Shown: positions 8,812 through 16,896 of the stretch, piece after piece
Numbering within the stretch: position 1 is the first letter of the stretch
Layout: every line of letters begins with the position of its first letter
Assembly (NCBI RefSeq): GCF_001404515.1
Contig: NZ_CXWE01000002.1
Coordinates: forward strand, 62,001-126,000
Direction: 5' to 3'
DNA length: 64,000 bases
From: Roseibium album
GTDB lineage: Bacteria; Pseudomonadota; Alphaproteobacteria; Rhizobiales; Stappiaceae
The notes under the pieces: generated by a model
The model's database searches: none
Told to the model about the DNA's origin: nothing
What the model saw: only the letters and a program-made list of their open reading frames with translations
Position numbers and translations under genes: made by a program

Positions 8812-11061
8812 ATGCCCGAGAAGGATATGGCGCTTACCAGCACCCACTGGGGTACCTACCGCGTGGAGGTTTCCGACGGACGGGTCGTTGCCCTGCATCC
8901 GTTCGAACGCGATCCTGACCCCTCGCCGATCGGACATGGAATTGCGGCGACGATTGATGATGACAAGAGAATTCGCACTCCCATGGTCCGGCGAGGCTGG
9001 CGAAACGGCACGTCGAAATCGGCAGACGGGGAACGAGGACGGGACACTTTCGAAGCGGTAAGTTGGGATGAAGCCGAAAGTCTTGTTGCGGACGAGCTCA
9101 ATCGCGTACGCCGTACTTTTGGAAACAGCGCTATCTACGGAGGATCTTATGGTTGGGCATCCGCAGGCAGGTTCCACCACGCGCAAAGCCAGATCCATCG
9201 GTTCCTGAATTGCATAGGTGGCTATACCCGCTCCGTGAACACCTACAGTTACGCCGCGGCCGAAGTCGCGATCCCTCATGTGCTCGGCGACTTCAAGACC
9301 TTTGTGAATTCAACGACCAGCTGGAGTTCAGTGTCTGGAAATACCGAACTGTTTGTCGCGTTTGGCGGTGTGCCGGTCAAGAACGGCCAGATAGACAATG
9401 GGGGTGTCGGTGAACATGGTCAGCGCACCGGCATTCTGGAAGCCGCCCGCAACGGCACGTCTTTTGTAAATGTCAGTCCCACGCGGGCATCCATGCCCGC
9501 AGAGGTCAATGCCGAATGGCTCGACATTCGCCCATGCACAGACACGGCGCTTATGCTTGCTCTTGCCTATGTCCTGCTGGAAGAGGATTTGGCCGATCGG
9601 AAATTTCTGGAACGGTTTACAGTCGGCATTGAAAAAGTTGAGCAGTATCTTCAGGGCCGGATTGACGGTGTCGCCAAAACACCTGATTGGGCAGCCGGCA
9701 TCTGTCAGATCGCCTCTGAAGACATTCGAAGCCTTGCTCGCAAGATGGCAGCAAAACGTTGCAAGATCTCTGTGAGCTGGTCGCTGACCCGTCAACAATA
9801 CGGCGAGCAGCCGTTCTGGGCCGGGATAACCGTTGCCGCGATGCTGGGGCAGATCGGATTGCCGGGCGGCGGCATCGGTTTTGGATACAGCGCCACAAAC
9901 GGGATAGGCGCCCAGTATCAACGCCTGCCTTATGCAAGTCTTCCCCAGGGTGAAAATCCGGTCTCCGGCTTTATTCCTGTCGCGCGCATAGCCGACATGC
10001 TTTTGAATCCGGGATCAACCTTCACCTATGACGGAGAAACACACACCTATCCGGACATCCGGCTGGTTTACTGGGCTGGCGGCAATCCGTTTCATCATCA
10101 CCAGGATCTGAACCGCCTGGACCGGGCGTGGCAGGTGCCTGAAACGATCATAACGCATGACTGGTGCTGGACGTCGACCGCCCGCTTCTCCGACATCGTC
10201 CTTCCCTGCACAACACACCTGGAAAGAGCTGATTTGGCCCTGTCTCCGCGCGATGCCTATGTCGTGTCCATGCAACAGGCCATCCAGCCCACGGGGAATG
10301 CGCGCGACGACTATTCGATATTTTCCGCAATTGCGCGGAAAATGGGCCTGGAGCTCGAATTCACAGAGGGGAAGACTGCCGAGGAGTGGGTCACATGGAT
10401 TTATGACAGTTCGCGACAAAGGTTTGCCCGGGCGGGGCTCGAACTCCCCACACTCGACGACTTGAAAAGCGCCGGTTGGCACAAGATTGACATGCCCGAC
10501 GAGCCAACGGTAATGCTCGAAGCCTTTCGAAAATCGTCCGAAACTGCTCCGCTGAAAACACCTTCGGGTCGTATCGAACTTTTTTCCGAAAAGGTTGCCG
10601 CTTTCGGTTATCGCGACTGTCCGGGTCATGCAGCGTGGCTACCGCCGGATGAATGGTTGGGAAGTCCTGATAAGGAACGCTATCCATTGCACCTGATCTG
10701 CGTTCAACCCCAAACGAAATTGCATTCGCAGCTTGATCACGGGCCGGTCAGTCAGGCCGCAAAAATTGACGGTTGCGAACCAGTGCATATCTGCCCTGCG
10801 GATGCGGCTGCCCGGGGAATATCCAACAGGCAACGCGTAAAGATCTTCAACGAGCGCGGCACATGCAGGGCGGCAGCGGTTCTGGACGATGACATTCGTC
10901 CAGGCGTGGTTCAGATCAACACCGGTGCCTGGTATGACCCTGACGAAAACGGGACATGCAAAGGCGGTAACCCGAACGTGCTTACACCCGATATCGGCAC
11001 GTCCAGTCTTGCACAGGGTCCTTCTGCGCATTCCTGCCTGGTGGAGATTGCTCCCGCATGA
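8812..11061 (+). CDS. BisC/DMSO-reductase-type molybdopterin oxidoreductase
   Basis: 749 aa, close to cytosolic BisC. No Tat signal and no N-terminal [4Fe-4S] Cys motif are present, which places it in the DMSO/TMAO/biotin-sulfoxide reductase subgroup. THWGTY opens the protein. GGSYGW supplies the active-site Tyr113 and Trp115, and NTYSYAAAEVAIPHVLG supplies the expected Mo-ligand Ser146. The C-terminal GNPNVLT and GTSSLAQG bind the second cofactor half. Such enzymes reduce S- or N-oxides in the cytoplasm, though some work oxidatively. It follows a TRAP importer by 12 bases and lies in the same neighbourhood as an SBP56 homologue, so an organosulfur oxide is a reasonable candidate substrate (inference). 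Confidence 0.9.
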   Translation: MPEKDMALTSTHWGTYRVEVSDGRVVALHPFERDPDPSPIGHGIAATIDDDKRIRTPMVRRGWRNGTSKSADGERGRDTFEAVSWDEAESLVADELNRVRRTFGNSAIYGGSYGWASAGRFHHAQSQIHRFLNCIGGYTRSVNTYSYAAAEVAIPHVLGDFKTFVNSTTSWSSVSGNTELFVAFGGVPVKNGQIDNGGVGEHGQRTGILEAARNGTSFVNVSPTRASMPAEVNAEWLDIRPCTDTALMLALAYVLLEEDLADRKFLERFTVGIEKVEQYLQGRIDGVAKTPDWAAGICQIASEDIRSLARKMAAKRCKISVSWSLTRQQYGEQPFWAGITVAAMLGQIGLPGGGIGFGYSATNGIGAQYQRLPYASLPQGENPVSGFIPVARIADMLLNPGSTFTYDGETHTYPDIRLVYWAGGNPFHHHQDLNRLDRAWQVPETIITHDWCWTSTARFSDIVLPCTTHLERADLALSPRDAYVVSMQQAIQPTGNARDDYSIFSAIARKMGLELEFTEGKTAEEWVTWIYDSSRQRFARAGLELPTLDDLKSAGWHKIDMPDEPTVMLEAFRKSSETAPLKTPSGRIELFSEKVAAFGYRDCPGHAAWLPPDEWLGSPDKERYPLHLICVQPQTKLHSQLDHGPVSQAAKIDGCEPVHICPADAAARGISNRQRVKIFNERGTCRAAAVLDDDIRPGVVQINTGAWYDPDENGTCKGGNPNVLTPDIGTSSLAQGPSAHSCLVEIAPA

Positions 11062-11209
11062 ACTCCGCAATGCTCCTGCATTCGCAATCACGCACGCATG
11101 CACGGCAAGAACCCGGTTCAATCCGGGAGACGTGATATTGGAGGTGCACTGCAAGCAGGGAAAAGTCGGTGGTCTGAACAAAGCGCAGCAGCCTGGAGGT
11201 TCCGGACCT

Positions 11210-11740
11210 TATATGCGCGTTGCCTGCCTAAACCAGTCGAGGCCATCTCGGGTTCCGTTTCACGGAGTGTATTTGCAACCGACCCAGCCTCCATACCCGA
11301 TCTCGTCCATGTGCCGAAAGATCTCGGAGTAGTTCAGTTCACCCGAATCCGGCTCGTGACGATCCGGAACGCCGGCAATTTGAATTTGATCGATCCGGTC
11401 TGAGCAGTTCGTCATCGACTGAATGCCTTTGGGTGACAAGCGATCGGCCGCGTGGTGGATGTTGTCGATATGGACCTGCTCCGTTTCGGCAACACGATCC
11501 GCTATTCCCGCCATGACATGAAGCTGCCATGCACCTGTCGCCTCCGCTCCAGTTTCCCGGATGAAGATTGAAAACGGATATGACGAGGCCGTTTTCTTGC
11601 ACCGCGTTTCCCACCTCATCGGCTGAAAAGTCGTAGGGAAACAGAAACTCTACAGCTTCGAAGCCGGATTCCCTGGCCGCAGCAAATCGCGGCACATTAT
11701 CCTCCGTGGTGAAAACGGGTATTTCCGATCGCTATTCTTA
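11210..11740 (-). pseudogene. Decayed hydroxypyruvate isomerase (hyi-like)
   Basis: Two fragments of a hydroxypyruvate-isomerase-like TIM barrel survive on the minus strand. One, around 11530-11700, reads [20 protein letters not shown] and then [14 protein letters not shown]. The other, around 11260-11400 in another frame, reads [19 protein letters not shown] and [12 protein letters not shown]. After CKYTP a stop codon stands where the family has Arg, and the same frame then continues NGTRDGLDWFRQ, the normal end. Roughly 80 central codons are missing. A deletion, a frame change and a nonsense mutation together make this a clear pseudogene. It lies downstream of the LacI gene and may be a relic of that regulon. 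Confidence 0.85.
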
Positions 11741-11823
11741 CCGGTGGCCAATTGTTTTGGAAGCACAGCGCCGCACCGAGGCAAGACAGATGCATCTTGG
11801 AAGGTGGCGATGGCCGTGTGCAA

Positions 11824-12837
11824 TCACTCATCGACAGGTAGGCGCGCGGACCCGCGAACAACCAGCGGTCCATCGAGCGCAATACGGCAAGGTAACGATT
11901 CCTCGTTTTCGATCATCTGCAATAGAATACGCACGGTCTCTTCGGCCATGCGATTGGTGGGTTGTCGCACAGTGGTCAGATCGAAACACGGCCACTCCGA
12001 CATTGCGACGTCGTCGTAGCCGACAATCGAGATGTCTTCCGGAATTCGCAGTTTGAATTCAGAGCGAATGACGTCCATCACGGCAAATGCCATGTGGTCG
12101 TTGGATACGAAGATTGCATCGGGGCGTACTTCGGCCCGCAACAGCACACGCGCCGCTTCCTGCGCCTGATCACGGTGGAAATTGCCGCAGCTTCTTGCGA
12201 ACAGGGTCATTCCATGGGCAGCCAGTCCCGACAGAAATCCTGCCTCGCGGTCGCGCTGCGTCGATGCACCGTCCCATCCCGCAACATGCGCAATCCGTTC
12301 ATGCCCGCCGCGCACCAGAAACTCGGCAAGTTTGCGGCCTCCGGTAAAGTTGTCCGACGTCACAGCGGACAATTTGTCGTCGTTTTGATGCCGGTTGAAC
12401 AGCATGACGGGAATACCGGCAGCTTCGCATCTTTTGGTCAAAACATCTGTCACACCGACAGAAGCGGCAATGATTCCGTCGACCTGGTAGTCCAGCAGGT
12501 CGTTGATCACCGTCTCGGGTGCTTCCGTTTCGTCCCAGGACATGAACATGAGCACGTGGTAGTCGTTTGCTTGCAGTGTATTGGCCAGTTTTTCAATGGC
12601 CTCCGGGTAAAACTGGTTTTCAAAATAAGCGACGACCAGACCAATAATGCGGCTTCGCCCCGACGCCATTGCACGTGCGAGGGTATTCGGTCGATATCCC
12701 AGTTCCTCCGCCGCCTTGCGAACCTTGCGCGCGGTTTTTTCAGAAACGGAGGAACCTGGCTTGAAAACCCTGCTTACGGCCGACTGGCTGACCCCTGCCC
12801 TTTTCGCCACCATATACGAGGTGATTTTTTCGCCCAT
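11824..12837 (-). CDS. LacI-family transcriptional regulator
   Basis: 337 aa from the ATG at 12837, chosen because AAGGA precedes it and the helix-turn-helix then begins at once. The N-terminal SYMVAKRAGVSQSAVSRVF is the LacI DNA-binding helix pair, followed by the hinge YRPNTLARAM. The periplasmic-binding-protein-like core includes GLVVAYFENQFYPE, DGIIAASVG, SNDHMAFAVMD and the end segment PEDISIVGYDDVAMSEW. It probably represses the divergent SnoaL and ABC genes by binding the two near-identical operators at 13349-13368 and 13608-13627. The inducer is unknown, probably a sugar-like molecule. Confidence 0.94.
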   Translation of the reverse strand: MGEKITSYMVAKRAGVSQSAVSRVFKPGSSVSEKTARKVRKAAEELGYRPNTLARAMASGRSRIIGLVVAYFENQFYPEAIEKLANTLQANDYHVLMFMSWDETEAPETVINDLLDYQVDGIIAASVGVTDVLTKRCEAAGIPVMLFNRHQNDDKLSAVTSDNFTGGRKLAEFLVRGGHERIAHVAGWDGASTQRDREAGFLSGLAAHGMTLFARSCGNFHRDQAQEAARVLLRAEVRPDAIFVSNDHMAFAVMDVIRSEFKLRIPEDISIVGYDDVAMSEWPCFDLTTVRQPTNRMAEETVRILLQMIENEESLPCRIALDGPLVVRGSARLPVDE

Positions 12838-12847
12838 CTGAATTCCT

Positions 12848-13318
12848 TCACGACGCTCCCGGTGGGATCCTGGCCCCTGTATCAAAGGCCTCCCAGCCAT
12901 GACCGTTGAAGACATCTGTGCCCAGTTGCGCCAGCACATCCGCAAAGTCCACGCTTACGCGGTTTTCAATGATCTTTCCATCGGCAAATCGCCAAAAGTC
13001 AATATAGGGAATGCGCACGGATTTGCCTGTTGGAGCAAGACCCATAAACGGTCCGTCATGCGTGGCATGGCAGGCGCCAAAACAGGCAGCCCAGTCCCCG
13101 TCTGCCAGATATCTTTCTGTCTTGAATACCTGGTTTCCGAATATCGCCCGCCAGGGTCCATACCAATTTCGCTCAAACGCCTCCAGACCGTTTTTTGTGC
13201 CGCATCCCTTGTTGGCGCTCCAGACAAAATCATCGTGAAAGAACTCCGACAAGTCGGTCTGGCCACGGCCGAGTGCGGCCTCCATAGCTTTGATAATTTC
13301 CAATGGGTTGTTCGACAT
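12848..13318 (-). CDS. SnoaL-like (NTF2-fold) protein
   Basis: 156 aa from the ATG at 13318, preceded by GGAG; a longer frame to 13366 is less likely. A single NTF2-fold domain is visible: DLSEFFHDDFVWSANKG, then a central pocket strand, then GLAPTGKSVRIPYIDFWRF and DGKIIENRVSVDFADVL. SnoaL-like proteins are small cone-shaped cyclases, isomerases or hydrolases, or have unknown roles. The gene ends 10 bases before the LacI start and so forms a two-gene transcript with it. Two larger double-domain relatives are encoded on the other side of the shared control region. Confidence 0.85.
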   Translation of the reverse strand: MSNNPLEIIKAMEAALGRGQTDLSEFFHDDFVWSANKGCGTKNGLEAFERNWYGPWRAIFGNQVFKTERYLADGDWAACFGACHATHDGPFMGLAPTGKSVRIPYIDFWRFADGKIIENRVSVDFADVLAQLGTDVFNGHGWEAFDTGARIPPGAS

Positions 13319-13348
13319 ACCAAATTCTCCGCTTCCGTTTGCATCATT

Positions 13349-13368
13349 TTTTGCATGCGCAGTCAAAA
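13349..13368. promoter_or_regulatory. Operator copy 1, near the SnoaL gene
   Basis: The 20-bp sequence TTTTGCATGCGCAGTCAAAA is an imperfect palindrome: arms TTTTG/CAAAA and centre TGC/GCA match, with two mismatched pairs. A centre containing CG is typical of LacI-family operators. It lies 31 bases upstream of the SnoaL start. An inverted near-copy lies at 13608-13627. Confidence 0.65.
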
Positions 13369-13607
13369 TGTCAATCTATCTGTTTAATGTGATCAAATCC
13401 GCAGTGATCGCGACGCGGTTTTCCTCCTGACCAAAGGCAACGCGATGGAGCAATTTTTATCGTTATTCAATGTATTTGGGCGTTTTTGACTTGGTATCAG
13501 ATAAACCATTGAGCAAAAAGATCCGTTTCAGTCGAGCAGTTTTCGATCTCGCTGTTTTGAATTGTTTGGGAGATTGCTATTGTGTTTTTGTATGTTTTGT
13601 CCAATAA

Positions 13608-13627
13608 TTTGACTACGCATGCAAAAA
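13608..13627. promoter_or_regulatory. Operator copy 2, near the ABC binding-protein gene
   Basis: ATTTGACTACGCATGCAAAA matches the reverse complement of copy 1 at 18 of 20 positions. It lies 51 bases upstream of the binding-protein start. Two inverted copies of one 20-mer at the two ends of a divergent region fit coordinated repression, possibly with DNA looping over about 260 bp. Confidence 0.65.
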
Positions 13628-13678
13628 TATGCGAGCGACCTGCGTCAATTCAAGTGACGCAAACCCTGGGAGGACATC

Positions 13679-14914
13679 ATGGGGAAATTTCGGATATTTG
13701 GGGCCGTCGCCGCCCTGTCTCTGACCGTCGGCATGGCACACGCCGATTGCGGGATATCGAGTGGCAACATCAGCGTACTGGCCAATGATTTTCCAGCGCT
13801 CCACGCGGTGGTCTCTACCGCCGAGAGCTGCGCCGGCGACGGGATCACGTTCAACAAGAACCACACGGCAAAGCACAACGAAATCTCGGTTGCGGCACTG
13901 AGCGCCGATCCTGCCGAATACACGTCCAAAATCGTTGCGAATTCCTCGATCGTTCCACTCCTGAACAAGGATCTCATACGCCCGCTTGACGACCTCGTTG
14001 CCAAACACGGTCAAAGCCTGAAGCCCAACCAGCTGATCCGGATAGACGGAAAGGTCATGGCCGTGGCATTCATGGCCAACGCGCAACACCTGTTTGTGCG
14101 TCAGGATATCCTGGACCAGATCGGCATGCCTGCCCCCACGACATGGGAAGAGGTGCTTTCGACCGCCAAGGCGATCCGTGAAGCCGGCATCATGGAGTAC
14201 CCGTTTGCAGCGCTCTTCAAGTCTGACTGGAACCTGGGCGAAGAGTTCGTGAACATGTATGTGGGACATGGCGGGAAATTCTTTGAACCGGGAACTGCAA
14301 AGCCCGCCATCAACAACGAGACCGGCACTGCAACGCTCAACATGCTCAAGGCGTTGACCGAGTACACAAATCCGGACTTTCTGACCTACAACACGTCTAC
14401 CGTGGCGCCATTGTGGGAGTCGGGAGAAATCGCCATCGCCCAACTCTGGGGCTCGACGGGCGGACAATTGCTTGATGATGAGGGATCAACGCCTGAGGTT
14501 GTCGCGGCAACTGTTCCGCTTGCCGCGCCGACGGTTGCCGGTGGCAACACGCCCGCATCCACGCTGTGGTGGGACGGCTTCACGATTGCAAAAAACATCA
14601 GCGATGAAGACGCCGAAGCCACATTCATCGCGATGGTACACGGTATTTCGGACGATATGGTGCGAGCCAACAACGACAGTGCGGTCTGGCTGATGGACGC
14701 TTATGTTCCAGGCAAGGCGGCGGAAGGCGTTGCCGCGACGGCTGCTGCCGGCGCAGAACCTTATCCGATGCTTCCCTTCATGGGCTTGATGCATCAGGCA
14801 CTCTTCCAGGAATTGCCTGACTTTCTTCAGGGAAATGAGACCGCCGAACAGGCTCTCGCCGATATCGAAGCTGCCTATGTCACGGCTGCGACGGAGCAAG
14901 GCTTCTTGAAGTAA
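13679..14914 (+). CDS. ABC sugar-type solute-binding protein (family 1)
   Basis: 411 aa with a Sec signal peptide ending near MAHAD. The mature part has the layout of family-1 receptors: SVAALSADPAEYTSKIVAN, LIRPLDDLVAKHG, then VRQDILDQIGMPAPTTWEEV near residue 140 and a C-terminal helical lobe. Such receptors deliver sugars, oligosaccharides or polyol phosphates to MalFG/UgpAE-type permeases. Two permease genes follow, but no ATPase gene does. Cysteines near residues 23 and 58 of the precursor may form a disulfide. Ligand unknown. Confidence 0.9.
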   Translation: MGKFRIFGAVAALSLTVGMAHADCGISSGNISVLANDFPALHAVVSTAESCAGDGITFNKNHTAKHNEISVAALSADPAEYTSKIVANSSIVPLLNKDLIRPLDDLVAKHGQSLKPNQLIRIDGKVMAVAFMANAQHLFVRQDILDQIGMPAPTTWEEVLSTAKAIREAGIMEYPFAALFKSDWNLGEEFVNMYVGHGGKFFEPGTAKPAINNETGTATLNMLKALTEYTNPDFLTYNTSTVAPLWESGEIAIAQLWGSTGGQLLDDEGSTPEVVAATVPLAAPTVAGGNTPASTLWWDGFTIAKNISDEDAEATFIAMVHGISDDMVRANNDSAVWLMDAYVPGKAAEGVAATAAAGAEPYPMLPFMGLMHQALFQELPDFLQGNETAEQALADIEAAYVTAATEQGFLK

Positions 14915-14922
14915 CGGAAAAC

Positions 14923-14948
14923 GCGTGACGGCGCGCGTGCCGTCACGC
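14923..14948 (+). terminator. Hairpin between binding-protein and permease genes
   Basis: GCGTGACGGC and GCCGTCACGC form a perfect 10-bp stem with a GCGCGT loop, 9 bases after the receptor stop and followed by TGTTTC. This is the same receptor-versus-permease position as the hairpins at 6941 and 35490, and probably tunes relative expression. Confidence 0.55.
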
Positions 14949-14968
14949 TGTTTCATAGCGGGCCGACC

Positions 14969-15997
14969 ATGCCACATCGATACTTTTTCTGGTTCATCCT
15001 GCCGGCACTTGCAGCGATGGTCCTGTTCATCGCCTTGCCGATTTTCTCCGTGGCAATCCAGTCGCTGTTTGTTGAACACGAACAGGTCATGAAGGAAGTT
15101 GAAAACTGCGGCCCGTTCAAGTGCGAGACAGTTCTTCAGGTGGACAACGAAACCACGGCGCGACTGCAGGAAGAAGCCCCGCTCGGGCGTTTCAACGGCC
15201 TTGGAACCTACACCAATCGAGCTCATTTGGCATTCGAGGAAGTGGGGCAAATCTGGGCAAAGACAGAGACTTGGGAGGACTTTGTTGCAGGTGTCTACAA
15301 CTTGCCGCTTTACAAGGCGCTGTTCTTTACTCTGAGTTATACAATCGTGGTCACGCCGCTGGTTCTGATCCTCGGCCTGTTTATCGCCCTGGGTGTGAAT
15401 CGCCTGCCTCCGATCACAAAGGGGCCGACAATTTTCGCGTCACTCCTGCCGATGATCGTCACGCCGCTCATCGGTTCCCTGATCCTTTTCTGGATGGTCG
15501 ACGCCGACGGCATTCTGGGGGCAACGCTGCAGGTTTTGTTTCAAGACGGCGATCTTTCACTCAAGGCGTCCGCACCATTGACGTGGATCATGCTGTTTGT
15601 TTACGGCGTCTGGCACAACACCCCCTTCGCCTTCGTCGTGTTCTACGCCGGGCTCCAGGCGGTGCCGCACGAAACGCTTGAAGCCGCCAGGATTGATGGA
15701 GCTTCGCGCTGGCAGCAGGTGCGCTATGTCGTTGTACCCTTCATGATGCCGCTGGTTATTTTCATCACGCTGATGCAGCTCATGGACGGTTTGCGCGTGT
15801 TTGAGCCCATCGTCGGATTTTCGGCATCGGCAAAGGCCACATCGCTGAGCTGGATCATCTTCAACGACCTTTTCGGAGACAGCAAACTCTACGGCTCTGC
15901 CGCCGCCACTTCGGTGATCACGATAACTGCCGTTTGCATCTTGCTGACGCCCGTGTTGATCCGGACCTGGCGCGATTTCCACCGCAAGAGCACTTGA
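14969..15997 (+). CDS. ABC transporter permease (MalF/UgpA type)
   Basis: 342 aa with an N-terminal membrane helix, a soluble stretch of about 70 residues (roughly 35-105) and a six-helix core. The EAA loop that docks the ATPase is TLEAARIDGASRWQQVRYVVVP near residue 235. The extra periplasmic stretch after helix 1 resembles MalF-like subunits. It partners the permease gene 12 bases downstream. Start chosen at the ATG at 14969, although its ribosome-binding site is weak. Confidence 0.9.
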   Translation: MPHRYFFWFILPALAAMVLFIALPIFSVAIQSLFVEHEQVMKEVENCGPFKCETVLQVDNETTARLQEEAPLGRFNGLGTYTNRAHLAFEEVGQIWAKTETWEDFVAGVYNLPLYKALFFTLSYTIVVTPLVLILGLFIALGVNRLPPITKGPTIFASLLPMIVTPLIGSLILFWMVDADGILGATLQVLFQDGDLSLKASAPLTWIMLFVYGVWHNTPFAFVVFYAGLQAVPHETLEAARIDGASRWQQVRYVVVPFMMPLVIFITLMQLMDGLRVFEPIVGFSASAKATSLSWIIFNDLFGDSKLYGSAAATSVITITAVCILLTPVLIRTWRDFHRKST

Positions 15998-16009
15998 GTG
16001 GGGAGAAAA

Positions 16010-16891
16010 ATGTCCACAATGGCAAAAGGCAATTACGGATTGTTCGGCTGGTTTGCAACCAGCATGGTGGTCTTTTGGCTTCTGATCGCTATCGGGCCAT
16101 TTGTGTGGACCTTGTGGGGCTCGTTCAAGGTACAGGGAGACTTTTTCTCCAAGGCCGATTGGCGCAATGCGATTTACGGGGTGATGACCACAATCGAAAC
16201 CGGTGAGCCTTTTACCGGCAACGGTTACTGGGGCGCCTGGGTTCAGGAAGAATTCTGGCGAAATGCCCTGAACACTGCCGTCGTGGTTGTCTTCACAGTC
16301 ATTATTTCGCTAACGCTCGGCACTCTCGGGGGCTACGCTCTTGCCCGCTCGGGATACCGCTATGCGTTCATTATCCTGATTGCCGCGCTGATCTTTCGGG
16401 CAATGCCCCACATCACCCTGGTCTCAGGTTACCTGCTTCCCTTCTTTGAGTGGAATCTCTGGGGACGTCTCAGCACCACGATCATTGTCCTGGTGGCCAT
16501 CAACCAGCCCTTCACCCTCTGGATGCTGCATTCCTTTTTTCTCAACATCCCGCAGGAACTGGATGAAAGCGCACTGGTTGACGGCTGCACCCGTTTTCAG
16601 GCCTTTTGGCATGTCATCGTTCCGGTCATGTGGCCAGGTGTGATTACCACCGGCCTGTTCAGTTTCCTGCTTGCCTACAACGACTTCGCCGTAACCTCGA
16701 TGCTTCTGAGTTCCGAGAACCAGACCATGGTGCCGCGTATCGCAAGTTTCCTTGGAACGGTGCGCGAGCAGGGCAATGTGATGTTCGCGGTGTCCGCGGT
16801 CGTCAGTGCCATTGTGCCCCTGTTCTTCCTTGTTCTCTTCTTCCAACGCCAAATCGTCAGCGGCCTGACCGCAGGCGCTGTCAAAGGATAA
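16010..16891 (+). CDS. ABC transporter permease (MalG/UgpE type)
   Basis: 293 aa from the ATG at 16010, which has GGGGAG five bases before it; a GTG at 15998 is an alternative. Six membrane helices are visible. The EAA loop is ELDESALVDGCTRFQAFWHV near residue 185, with the usual conserved Gly. It forms the heterodimeric channel with the preceding permease. Since no ATPase is encoded nearby, the complex must use one encoded elsewhere, as is known for some shared MsmK/MalK-type ATPases. Confidence 0.92.
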   Translation: MSTMAKGNYGLFGWFATSMVVFWLLIAIGPFVWTLWGSFKVQGDFFSKADWRNAIYGVMTTIETGEPFTGNGYWGAWVQEEFWRNALNTAVVVVFTVIISLTLGTLGGYALARSGYRYAFIILIAALIFRAMPHITLVSGYLLPFFEWNLWGRLSTTIIVLVAINQPFTLWMLHSFFLNIPQELDESALVDGCTRFQAFWHVIVPVMWPGVITTGLFSFLLAYNDFAVTSMLLSSENQTMVPRIASFLGTVREQGNVMFAVSAVVSAIVPLFFLVLFFQRQIVSGLTAGAVKG

Positions 16892-16896
16892 TCAAA

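Larger units (their letters stand above)
13319..13678. promoter_or_regulatory. Divergent control region between SnoaL/LacI and ABC operons
   Basis: This 360-bp gap holds the start signals for both directions and no gene. It is AT-rich relative to its surroundings. Reading leftward, TTGACA lies at 13369-13374, so the operator at 13349-13368 would overlap a promoter for the SnoaL gene. The rightward gene has a strong ribosome-binding site (GGGAGGAC) before 13679. The paired operators are listed separately. Confidence 0.7.

Noticed and set aside
11118-11136. CCCGGTTCAATCCGGG resembling a tRNA T-arm
   Set aside because: The loop has six bases and no cloverleaf partners exist around it.
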